A stretch of 16,139 nt of DNA from JADJOY01 sp046331705 [NCBI: bacterium]. GTDB taxonomy: Bacteria; JADJOY01. Positions 6,256-13,428 of the stretch are shown piece by piece. A program made the position numbers and the translations under genes. Positions within the stretch are counted from its first letter, which is position 1; every line of letters begins with the position of its first letter. The notes below the pieces were generated by a model. That model ran no database searches and was not told the DNA's origin. It saw only the letters and a list, made by a program, of their open reading frames with translations. Where the stretch lies: the NCBI GenBank assembly GCA_046331705.1, contig JAXLQJ010000096.1:1-16139 (forward strand), in the 5' to 3' direction.

Positions 6256-8469
6256 TCACAGGATCCCAAGCGAGCCTCCGAGATTGACCGACCAACCCTC
6301 GGTGCGCTGGTCGAGCCCAAAGATCTCGTCTCGCTGATCGGCGGAGACGCGCGCGTAGCGGACGAAGAAGCGCGAGCTCACGCCCTCGACGACCTCGTAG
6401 CCTTGCGAGAGCTCGAGCGAGAGGTCGTGGTTTCTCGTGTGCGTGGTGTCGCGTTCGTCGCCGCCGAACGTGACGCTTCCGGCTGCGGCCAGCCCCCCGT
6501 CCTGCCACGGTACCAGGGAGACGAGGAAGCCGACCCGCTGGGTGTCGTCGGTGCGATCGAGCTCGCGGTTGCGCGCGCTCTCGAGCGTGTAGTCGAGGCC
6601 AAGCGTCACCTCGGGCGCGGGGCTCCACGAACCGGCCACCGTGTGGACCCGGTTGACGAGGTCCGCGCGGTCCCGATCCTGCTGGCGGTTGTTCTGGTCG
6701 GAGACGCCGTATTGATAGCCGAAGCTGAAACCGTCACCCGCCCAGCGGATGCCAGGTCCGTGGACCGTGCTGATCTGGTCGGGGACCTGCGACTCGTTGA
6801 AGCTGCCGTCCTGCGGCAACGAGGTCCCGTACTGGTGGACCCACGTCAGGCTGTAGTCGAACGTGGGCCACCACGGCTCGAGCTCGCCCGGTGTGCCGAG
6901 CCACGATTGGGTCGGCACCGCGAGCACGGCGGCCGCCTGCCGCGTACGCGTCGTGAGCAGGGAACGAACGCGGCCCAGGTTGTCGTGGGCAAAGGAGCCG
7001 CTCAGCACCAGCGAGATGTCCCCGGCGGATCCCTGGAGCGCCACCACGTGTTGCTCGAGGTCGGCGAGTGTCGTGGCACCGATGCTGCGGAAGAGCGGCT
7101 CGATGCGCTCGCCCTGATACGAGACCGTCAGGCCGACCGGCCGTGTCGCGGTGAGCTGCCAGTCGCGCACGAGGTCGTAGGCGGCGTCCAGGTAGTACGC
7201 GTTGCGAACGGCCGCGCGGGTCGGCACCACCGTGAGCCCCTGATCCAGGAGCGGGTCGGAGGGGTTGTCGAACCGGCTGCGCGTGAAGCCGGCGTCCACG
7301 CGCGCCCGGGACTCGGTGTCGTTGGCGATGATGCGCACGCTGCCGCCGACGCTCTCTTCCGCGTCCGTCACCGACGCCTGATTGAAGTCGTCCGCGGGCC
7401 GCGCCTGGGCCTCGAGGAGGCTGCCTTCGACGCGGGCCGATCCCCACTCGGCGAGCGTGTGCCCGAGCCCCACCGTGCCGCTGAACACGCGGTTCCGGCT
7501 TTCCTGGAAGCCCGTGAAGTTCGACCAGCCGACGATGCTCTGCGCGTTGCCACCGGCGAGGGTCAGGTCGCCGATCGTGGAGAGGGGCACCTGAATCGTC
7601 GCGCCGCGGGACGCGAAGCCGTTCACGAGGTGCCGGCTGGTGCCGTACGCGAACGAGCCGACCGTCACCGTCGAGCCCCACTTCTGCAAGCTGAGCGCGT
7701 AGTCGGCGAGGTCGAGGCGAGGGGCGTCGTCGCCCTCGGTCGGCGCGCGGAGGGTGTCGTGCGCGTGCGTGGTTCCCTGCACGCTCAGGACGCCGCTCGC
7801 CGCGAAGTCGTCTCGGCGAAGGACGCCGGATCCGTCTGCGCGCAGCGTCCAATCCGCGAAGGTTTCGCGAGCGCCAGTGCTCGGGTCGGGCCGCGGAGAC
7901 GTGTGCGAGGCCGCCTGCGACTGGACACCGAGCGCGAGCGTGGGCCGGAGCTCGGCACTCTCCCAGGCCTGGCCCGCGAACATCGTGAGCACCCGAAGCG
8001 GCACGCGTCCGATCTCGGTCCACGAGCCATCGGCGCCCACCAGCGCGACCACGATCTCGGTCTGGCCGGTGGGTAGCGGGACGGCGCCGCCGTCGTAGCG
8101 CAGCCGATCCGCTACCGGTGTGAAGAGGCCGGTGACGTCGGTTTCGCCGAACCGCACACCGATCGTGCCCTGCTCGGGAGTGGGCCACGGCGTGACGCCG
8201 ACCTCGAGCACGAAGTCGCTGGCGATCCAGGAGTCGGCACCGACGTTGGTGGAAACGGCGAAGGGCGGCTGCGCCGAGGCCTCCGGCGATGGTTCGGTGG
8301 CTCCCGCGTCGACCGGCGCGGTGACCGGCGCAGTCGCCGGCGCAGTCGCCGCCGCGGAAGCCTCGGGCGCGGCAGGTTCGATGGAATCGCCGGCGCGCGC
8401 ATCGACGAGCCAGGCGCAGCACGCGAGGACCACCGAGGCCGCAAGCGCGGGCGACCATCGCATCGCCAT
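6256..8469 (-). CDS. Outer-membrane beta-barrel protein with N-terminal Ig-like domain
   Basis: A 737-residue protein. The ATG at 8469 is preceded by AAAGG at good spacing and opens a signal peptide (hydrophobic 8-22, cut after ARA at 26). An Ala/Thr/Pro linker follows (about 28-70) with TAP repeats. An Ig-like domain comes next (about 75-160: FVLEVGVTPWP, DVTGLF, LPTGQTEIVVALV, IGRVPLRVL). From about 180 to the end there are many alternating-residue strands with aromatic girdles and polar turns (for example LAGGNAQSIVGWSNFTGF, DGFSFGYQYGVSDQNN, RFFVRYARVSADQRD). The last strand is WSVNLGGSLGIL, ending in a hydrophobic residue as outer-membrane barrels do. No TonB box or plug domain is visible, so a transporter of the TonB class is unlikely. 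It heads an operon with 4818-6248 and lies downstream of shared element B. It could be a surface assembly or export pore; the substrate is unknown. Confidence 0.78.
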   Translation of the reverse strand: MAMRWSPALAASVVLACCAWLVDARAGDSIEPAAPEASAAATAPATAPVTAPVDAGATEPSPEASAQPPFAVSTNVGADSWIASDFVLEVGVTPWPTPEQGTIGVRFGETDVTGLFTPVADRLRYDGGAVPLPTGQTEIVVALVGADGSWTEIGRVPLRVLTMFAGQAWESAELRPTLALGVQSQAASHTSPRPDPSTGARETFADWTLRADGSGVLRRDDFAASGVLSVQGTTHAHDTLRAPTEGDDAPRLDLADYALSLQKWGSTVTVGSFAYGTSRHLVNGFASRGATIQVPLSTIGDLTLAGGNAQSIVGWSNFTGFQESRNRVFSGTVGLGHTLAEWGSARVEGSLLEAQARPADDFNQASVTDAEESVGGSVRIIANDTESRARVDAGFTRSRFDNPSDPLLDQGLTVVPTRAAVRNAYYLDAAYDLVRDWQLTATRPVGLTVSYQGERIEPLFRSIGATTLADLEQHVVALQGSAGDISLVLSGSFAHDNLGRVRSLLTTRTRQAAAVLAVPTQSWLGTPGELEPWWPTFDYSLTWVHQYGTSLPQDGSFNESQVPDQISTVHGPGIRWAGDGFSFGYQYGVSDQNNRQQDRDRADLVNRVHTVAGSWSPAPEVTLGLDYTLESARNRELDRTDDTQRVGFLVSLVPWQDGGLAAAGSVTFGGDERDTTHTRNHDLSLELSQGYEVVEGVSSRFFVRYARVSADQRDEIFGLDQRTEGWSVNLGGSLGIL
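8312..8359. repeat. 12-base tandem units in the linker of the barrel protein
   Basis: Three near-identical 12-base units (8312-8323, 8324-8335, 8336-8347) and a diverged fourth encode the [A/V]TAP tetrapeptides of the Ala/Thr/Pro linker after the signal peptide. This is the same unit length as the tandem units in the 4192-4617 tail. Confidence 0.7.
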
Positions 8470-8626
8470 CGCGCCTTTGCGGCGGTCGCTGCCGTCGTTG
8501 CAGTCGCGGTGAGACACGGGCACGGGTTCGGGCATGCGCGCCGGCGGGTGAGTGCGTGAGCGGGCGAGGCCGCACGCGCCCATCACGCGCCACCCCTGCG
8601 GACACACCGGCCGCTTTCATTCCTTC

Positions 8627-8654
8627 AATCGAAACCCGCGCGCGAAAGACGACA
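8627..8654 (-). promoter_or_regulatory. Shared promoter-like element, copy B
   Basis: On the minus strand TGTCGT is at 8654-8649 and CGATT at 8631-8627, with exactly 17 bases between them beginning CTTTCG. It faces the barrel operon, whose ATG is 157 bases downstream. The 15 bases 8642-8656 are identical to 4758-4772. Confidence 0.6.
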
Positions 8655-8735
8655 CGCACCAGCGACGAATCCCGTCGCCGAAGTCGAGAGCCCTCGAGCC
8701 GGATGTGTGTCCGGCGGATCACGCGGCCCGCGACG

Positions 8736-8763
8736 TGTCGTGTTCGGGGCGCCGTTTTCGATT
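8736..8763 (+). promoter_or_regulatory. Shared promoter-like element, copy D
   Basis: TGTCGT at 8736-8741 and CGATT at 8759-8763 with a 17-base spacer. The spacer starts GTTCGG rather than CTTTCG, so this copy keeps the two blocks and the distance while the spacer differs. That argues for the blocks being the functional parts. The ATG at 8875 is 111 bases downstream. Confidence 0.58.
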
Positions 8764-8874
8764 CCAGCAATGGCGCGTGGATGCGTGCCGATCGGAAAGC
8801 CCCGGCGCCATTCGAACGGCCCCGAGCGACGGGACCACGCTGGGACGAGCCTCGTTCACCCCAGGGAGGGATTC

Positions 8875-9366
8875 ATGCGACGGATGGCGAAGGGACTCGG
8901 GATGTCAGTCCTCGGCGTGGCCGGATTGCTCGTGTGCGCGACGGCGGCCACCGCCCAACAGCCGAAGCAGCCGCTCAGGAAATGCCGGTGCACTTGCTAC
9001 TTCTTCCACCTGGGGTCGAAGTGGGAGGGCACGCTCGAGGACTTCGCTGCTCCCTCGTGCGACATCCTGTCCATCGGCCAGGTCTCGGGTGCCCCGCCCG
9101 GGTTCTGCAAGTCCGGCGACTACACCGAGGACAAATACACCATCGATAGCTGCAAAGACCTCGGCGCGGATTCCTCTGGCATCAGCTTGCCGCCAGCCAC
9201 ACTGCCACCGACCGGGACGTTGCCGACACTACAACCGGCGAAGCCGCCCGTGCCGCCCGTCAAGCTCCCGCCGTCCTCGGTGACGTTGCAGCCGGCGCAG
9301 CCGGTCGCGCCGCCGAAGACGCCAGCGACCACGACGGTGCCGCAGGGTTCCGCAACCAGGCCCTGA
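8875..9366 (+). CDS. Secreted CxCxC-family protein, copy 2
   Basis: A 163-residue paralogue of the 4192-4617 protein. The ATG at 8875 follows GGGAGGG. The signal peptide ends at ATA (residue 27), giving a mature start QQPKQPLRKCRCTC. Cysteines are at 37, 39, 41, 62, 78 and 93, all six matching the paralogue, with the identical core ILSIGQVSGAP at 64-74. The region between the last Cys and the tail has an acidic stretch. Residues about 105-163 are a Pro/Thr/Val tail with LQPAKP and LQPAQP units, ending QGSATRP. This resembles the QGTATRP end of the otherwise different 3137-3544 protein. The gene is preceded by shared element D and followed at 9408 by element C for the next gene, so each gene here probably has its own promoter. 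Function unknown; a structural surface or secreted protein is likely. Confidence 0.82.
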   Translation: MRRMAKGLGMSVLGVAGLLVCATAATAQQPKQPLRKCRCTCYFFHLGSKWEGTLEDFAAPSCDILSIGQVSGAPPGFCKSGDYTEDKYTIDSCKDLGADSSGISLPPATLPPTGTLPTLQPAKPPVPPVKLPPSSVTLQPAQPVAPPKTPATTTVPQGSATRP

Positions 9367-9407
9367 CGCCGAGCCCCTTGGCGATTTCGTTCTCCCAGAC
9401 GCCCGCA

Positions 9408-9435
9408 TGTCGTCTTTCGGGCGCGGATGGCGATT
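9408..9435 (+). promoter_or_regulatory. Shared promoter-like element, copy C
   Basis: TGTCGT at 9408-9413, 17 bases beginning CTTTCG, then CGATT at 9431-9435; the ATG at 9543 is 107 bases downstream. The first block lies in the loop of a CGCCCG/CGGGCG inverted repeat (9400-9405 and 9418-9423). That repeat could be the 3' end signal of the previous gene or a binding site. Confidence 0.6.
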
Positions 9436-9542
9436 CCTCTTGTGAAACGATCCCAGCGCGGGTCGGCGTGGTGCCGGTCCCGACGACGGGTTCTGGGTCA
9501 CCGCGTCGACGACGCCGTGACGTGCACCACGAAGGAGCCCCG

Positions 9543-9851
9543 ATGAACCGATCCTCGAGACTGAACCGGACGCTCGGCGCCGCGCTTGCCCTCTTGGGAC
9601 TGGCCGTCGCCGCCCAAGCGGTCCCCGTGAATCAGACCATCACCACCTACTACAGCGACAAGACGCTCACCACCGAGGTGGGCACCTTCACGCTCGCCTG
9701 CAACGGCCAACAGAAACGCACCGGCACCACCAGCAAGTTCTCCATCAAGCAATCCATCCCGTGCAATCCCGGCACGACACCCCCGCCCGGCGGCTGCACC
9801 TGCTACCTGGACGGCCGACTCGCCACCTGCCCGCCTCACGCCTGCGACTGA
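9543..9851 (+). CDS. Short secreted DUF6289-like protein
   Basis: A 102-residue protein starting at the ATG at 9543, with AAGGAG seven bases upstream. The signal peptide runs to AQA (residue 26). The mature part begins with TITTYYSDKTLTTEVGTF, followed by ACNGQ (C53) and a Thr/Lys-rich strand ending IPC (C74). This pattern (YYSD, TT-VG, C-G, PC) is what I recall for the small DUF6289 proteins of Gram-negative soil bacteria; the match is from memory. A second part (75-102) is proline-linked and carries CTC (85, 87), C96 and C101, echoing the Cys/Pro style of its neighbours. It sits between a CxCxC gene and the sigma factor and has its own copy C of the shared element. The function of this family is not known to me. 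Confidence 0.75.
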   Translation: MNRSSRLNRTLGAALALLGLAVAAQAVPVNQTITTYYSDKTLTTEVGTFTLACNGQQKRTGTTSKFSIKQSIPCNPGTTPPPGGCTCYLDGRLATCPPHACD

Positions 9852-10016
9852 AGGCTCCCGTGCCCAGCGCGGACGAAACCACCGTGACCCTCCACGCCCG
9901 ACGATGTCGCCTCGAGAACGGCGGCGCCGTCGGGCGTCGCCTGGCTTCGCTTCGCTCCGTGCCGACGCCGGGCCCCCGCGCGCATCGGGTTGAGCGCCCG
10001 CGTCAACTGATTCACA

Positions 10017-10655
10017 ATGCTTCGCCTCTTGCTTGCGGGCCCCTGCAATCCCTTCGTCCCAACCAAGCCCCCGATCCACGTGTTGCCGTCCGTCGCCTCG
10101 CTGGTCACCGCGGTGGAGAACCGCGAGCCGCGTGCCGTGGAGGCGCTCTTCACGGCGCTCTACCAGGAGCTCCACCGGGTGGCGAACCGGGAGCTGGGAC
10201 GGCTCGGCCGGGGTGCCACCATCGGCCCCACCACCGTGCTTCACGAGGCCTACCTGGACATGGCGGGCCGCGACGGAGTCGCCTTTCCCGACCGGCCGCG
10301 CTTCCTGCGTTACGCCTCGCGGGTCATGCGGGGGCTCATCATCGACCACGCGCGTAGCCGTCACGCGCTGAAGCGCGGCGGCGGCATCGAGATCACGTCG
10401 TTCGATACCGACCTGCACGGCGCCGAGATCGACTCCCGCGAGGCGGAGCGTCTGGCCTCGATCGGCGCGGCCCTCGACCAGCTCGGCGAGTCCGACCCCG
10501 CGCTCGCGGAGGTGGTCGATCTCAAGTTCTTCTGCGGCTTCTCGTTCGTGGAGATCGCCGAGGCCCAGGGCGTCGCCGAGCGCACGGTGCAACGCCGCTG
10601 GGAGAAGGCGCGACTCTTCCTGCACCGCACCCTCGGTGCCGCTGCCGTCGAGTGA
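10017..10655 (+). CDS. ECF sigma factor of the Sig-70_X6 / kinase-linked (ECF43-like) type
   Basis: This protein would direct RNA polymerase to a specific promoter set. From the ATG at 10017 it has 212 residues. A GTG at 10080 gives 191 residues, nearer the family length; neither has a ribosome site. Region 2 spans about 28-125 (ALYQELHRVANREL ... FLRYASRVMRGLIIDHARSR), and the region 4 helix-turn-helix is at about 174-200 (FVEIAEAQGVAERTVQRRW). The hallmark acidic DAED-type motif before the conserved VLHEAYL helix is missing. In its place is GATIGPTTV with T68, T72 and T73. In the ECF43 group this replacement is associated with activation by phosphorylation from a neighbouring Ser/Thr kinase. 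The kinase gene overlaps this one by 20 bases, so the two are co-translated. No anti-sigma factor is present. Confidence 0.88.
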   Translation: MLRLLLAGPCNPFVPTKPPIHVLPSVASLVTAVENREPRAVEALFTALYQELHRVANRELGRLGRGATIGPTTVLHEAYLDMAGRDGVAFPDRPRFLRYASRVMRGLIIDHARSRHALKRGGGIEITSFDTDLHGAEIDSREAERLASIGAALDQLGESDPALAEVVDLKFFCGFSFVEIAEAQGVAERTVQRRWEKARLFLHRTLGAAAVE

Positions 10656-13428
10656 CGCCGTCGTGGCGGAGCTCGATCCCGGGTGGTGGGCCATCGCGAG
10701 CCCATTGCTCGACGAGGTCCTCGAGCTCGCGGAGGCCGAACGGGCTCGCTGGCTCGCGGGCTTGCGCGAGCGCGACCCCGCCACGGCGGAACTCGTCGAG
10801 AGCTTGCTGGCCGAGCAGCGCGCCATCGACGCCGAGGGCTTCCTCGAGTCCCAGCCGATTCAACTGCCCGCATCGCCACCGGTGCACGCGCCGACCGCGG
10901 GCCAGATCGTCGGCACCTACACGCTGGTGGAGCCACTCGGCCAGGGCGGCATGGGCGTGGTGTGGCTCGCGAGCCGGAACGACGGGCGTTTCGAGCGACA
11001 CGCCGCCGTCAAGCTGCTGAACGTCGCGCGCGTCGGACGTGGCGCCGAGGAACGGTTTCGGCGCGAGGGTGCGCTGCTGGCGCGGCTCACGCATCCGCAC
11101 ATCGCCGGGCTCGTCGATGCCGGAGTCACCGCCAGCGGTCAGCCCTACCTGGTTCTCGAGCACGTGCGCGGCGAGCCCATCGACCGCTTCGCCGACGCAC
11201 GCATGCTCGACCTCACGGCGCGCCTTCAGCTCTTCCTCGACGTGCTCGCCGCGGTCTCCCACGCGCACGCGAACCTGATCGTGCACCGCGACATCAAGCC
11301 GTCGAACGTGATGGTGCGGGACGACGGCGAGGTGAAGCTCCTCGACTTCGGGATCGCCAAGCTGCTCGACGAGTCCTCGGGCGAGAACGGTGTCACCCAC
11401 CTCACCCGCGACTGGGGCGCCGCGCTGACGCCCGGCTACGCCGCGCCCGAGCAGCTCGTCGACCAGCCCGTCACGACGGTGACCGACGTCTACGCGCTCG
11501 GCGTCTTGCTCTACGTGCTGCTCACCGGGCGGCACCCGCTGCGGGAGATCGCGGCGACGCCCGCGGATCACTTGCGCGCGGTGGTCGAGGTGGAGTTCCC
11601 GCCGCCGTCGGCGGTGGTGATCGGCACGGACGCGGACGCGGCGACCGCCGCCGAAGCCGCCGCGCGCCGCGGCACCACGCCCACCAGGCTGATGCGTTCG
11701 CTGCGGGGCGATCTCGACACCATCGTCGCCAAAGCCCTCAAGAAGGACCCGCGCGAGCGCTACGGCTCGGTCGAGGCTTTCGCCGACGACCTGCGTCATT
11801 ACCTTGCGGACGAGCCGATCACGGCGCGCCCGGACACCTTCGCCTACCGCGCCGTGAAGCTGGCGCGCCGCAACCCGGTGGCGGTGGCGTTGGCCACGCT
11901 GGCGATCACCGCCACCCTCGTGGGAGCGCTGAGCACCGCGTTCCAAGCGCGCCGCGCCAACGCGCAGCGCGACTTTGCGCTGCGCCAGCTCTGGCGCGCG
12001 GAGGCGATCAACGACCTCGACGTGTTCCTGCTCTCCGACGCCGCTCCCTCGGGCAAGCCCTTCACCGTGAGCGAGCTGCTGGCGGATGCGGGGCGAATCA
12101 CCGAACGCCAGCACGGCGACGACGCCGTCGGACACGTCGAGCTCCTGCTTTCGATCGGAGATCAGTACGCGACCCTCGACGAGGACGCCGAGGCGCGCCG
12201 GCTCCTCGAGCAGGCCTATTCGTTGTCGCGGCCGATCCACGAGCCTGCGACCCGGGCGCGTGCCGCGTGCGCGCTCGCGAAGAGCCTCGCGCGCGCGGGC
12301 GAGCACGATCGCGCCGAGACGCTCATCGCCGAGGGTCTCGCCGACCTGCCCCAGGAGGTCGCGTTCGTGCTCGCGCGTGTGAGCTGTCTGCGCAACGCCA
12401 GCTCGGTCGCAGGGCACCGCAACGCGGTCCAGGAAGCCATCGAGCGCACCCACGAAGCACAGCGAGTGCTCGCGTCGGCGCCGCTTCGCTCCGAGCTCAT
12501 GGAGCTGCGCCTCTACATGGACCTGGCGGAGCACCTGCGCGGCGCCGGCCGTAACCGCGAGGCGTGCGCCGCATTCGAGCAAGCCGCGCAACGGCTCGCC
12601 TCCCTCGGGCGCGACGACACCCAAACTGCCGGCACGCTCTACAACAACTGGGGCATGGCACTCTACGGCCTCGGACACCCGGCCGAGGCGGAGCCCATCC
12701 TGCGCCGCGCGATCACGCTCTCGAGCAGCGATGCGAACGAGGAGAGCGTGTCGCCGATGCTGCTCCTCAACTACGGTTGGGTGTTACGCGACCTGGCGCG
12801 GACAGCCGAGGCGGCGGGATACGCCGAGCGAGCGCTCGCGCGGGCGCGCCGCGCCGGCGATCAGGTGGTGATCTACCAGGCGCTGACCGTGCGGGGCGCG
12901 ATCCTCGACGAGCTGCACCAGCCCGACCAGGCGGAAGCCGTGCTTGCCGAGCTGGAGCCGATCCTGGCGCGCGAGGTTCCCGCCCATCACCCGAGCCACG
13001 CGTCGGTCCGGCTCGAGCGCTCGTACATCGCCGAGGCGCGCGGGAATCTGGAGGAAGCGAGCGCCCACGTCGAGGCCGCCCGAGCGATACTCGAAGCGTC
13101 GATCGCGGAGGGCGGAGCAGGCACCCAGTTCATCCCGACGATCCTGGTGCGCCGCGCGGATCTCGCACTCGAGCGAGGGCGGCCTGGCGACGCGGCGGCC
13201 GACGCACGTCGGGCGGTCGATGCAGTCGCGTCCGAGCTCGGTCCGGATGGCTTCAGCCGCCACCTCGGGTCGGCATACCTGACCCTGGCGCGCGCACTCG
13301 ACAAGCAGGGGGAACACCGCGAAGCACGCGCGGCTGCCCAGAACGCCGCGACCCAGCTCGAGAAATCGCTCGGCGCCGACCATCCCCAGACGCGCGCCGC
13401 CCGTGAGCTGCTCGGCAAATCCGCGTAG
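10636..13428 (+). CDS. Membrane Ser/Thr protein kinase with C-terminal helical (TPR-like) repeats
   Basis: A 930-residue Hanks-type kinase, partner of the overlapping sigma factor. The start is GTG at 10636 (alternative GTG at 10663), inside the sigma gene, with no ribosome site, which suggests coupled translation. Residues 1-92 are a short helical N-domain. The kinase domain has every key residue: LGQGGMG at 101-107, the ATP lysine K126 (AAVKLL), HRDIKPSN from 217 (catalytic D219), DFG at 237-239, and PGYAAPE ending at E272. A single membrane segment lies at about 413-438 (NPVAVALATLAITATLVGAL). The remaining 490 residues are Ala/Arg/Leu/Glu-rich helices with TPR-like spacing (for example YNNWGMALYGLGHPAEAEPILRRAI), probably a periplasmic sensing or protein-binding region. 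It is likely to phosphorylate the sigma factor in response to an envelope signal. Confidence 0.92.
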   Translation: MPLPSSDAVVAELDPGWWAIASPLLDEVLELAEAERARWLAGLRERDPATAELVESLLAEQRAIDAEGFLESQPIQLPASPPVHAPTAGQIVGTYTLVEPLGQGGMGVVWLASRNDGRFERHAAVKLLNVARVGRGAEERFRREGALLARLTHPHIAGLVDAGVTASGQPYLVLEHVRGEPIDRFADARMLDLTARLQLFLDVLAAVSHAHANLIVHRDIKPSNVMVRDDGEVKLLDFGIAKLLDESSGENGVTHLTRDWGAALTPGYAAPEQLVDQPVTTVTDVYALGVLLYVLLTGRHPLREIAATPADHLRAVVEVEFPPPSAVVIGTDADAATAAEAAARRGTTPTRLMRSLRGDLDTIVAKALKKDPRERYGSVEAFADDLRHYLADEPITARPDTFAYRAVKLARRNPVAVALATLAITATLVGALSTAFQARRANAQRDFALRQLWRAEAINDLDVFLLSDAAPSGKPFTVSELLADAGRITERQHGDDAVGHVELLLSIGDQYATLDEDAEARRLLEQAYSLSRPIHEPATRARAACALAKSLARAGEHDRAETLIAEGLADLPQEVAFVLARVSCLRNASSVAGHRNAVQEAIERTHEAQRVLASAPLRSELMELRLYMDLAEHLRGAGRNREACAAFEQAAQRLASLGRDDTQTAGTLYNNWGMALYGLGHPAEAEPILRRAITLSSSDANEESVSPMLLLNYGWVLRDLARTAEAAGYAERALARARRAGDQVVIYQALTVRGAILDELHQPDQAEAVLAELEPILAREVPAHHPSHASVRLERSYIAEARGNLEEASAHVEAARAILEASIAEGGAGTQFIPTILVRRADLALERGRPGDAAADARRAVDAVASELGPDGFSRHLGSAYLTLARALDKQGEHREARAAAQNAATQLEKSLGADHPQTRAARELLGKSA

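Larger units (their letters stand above)
8470..8874. other. Divergent intergenic region with two copies of the shared element
   Basis: A 405-base region between the divergent barrel operon (minus) and the second CxCxC gene (plus). Copy B of the shared element faces left and copy D faces right, 81 bases apart. No convincing gene was found in it; the open frames here lack ribosome sites and recognisable sequence. Confidence 0.6.

Noticed and set aside
6202-8076. A 624-codon plus-strand open frame
   Set aside because: Antisense shadow of the barrel gene, which has signal peptide, ribosome site and barrel-type strands.
4818-8469. Chaperone-usher pilus operon
   Set aside because: The Ig-like start of the partner and the barrel recall this system, but order, sizes and diagnostic motifs do not fit and no pilin-like subunit is seen.
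3137-9851. Classical RiPP or bacteriocin cluster
   Set aside because: The small proteins have ordinary signal peptides and long tails, and no modification enzyme, peptidase-containing exporter or immunity gene is present.
9904-9935. TGTCGC before the sigma factor gene as an autoregulatory copy of the element
   Set aside because: One mismatch in the first block and no CGATT at 17 bases, so it does not meet the pattern.
10522-12678. A 718-codon minus-strand open frame
   Set aside because: It is antisense to the kinase, whose frame holds all the kinase motifs; the antisense protein is Arg/Val/Glu-rich with no recognisable domain.
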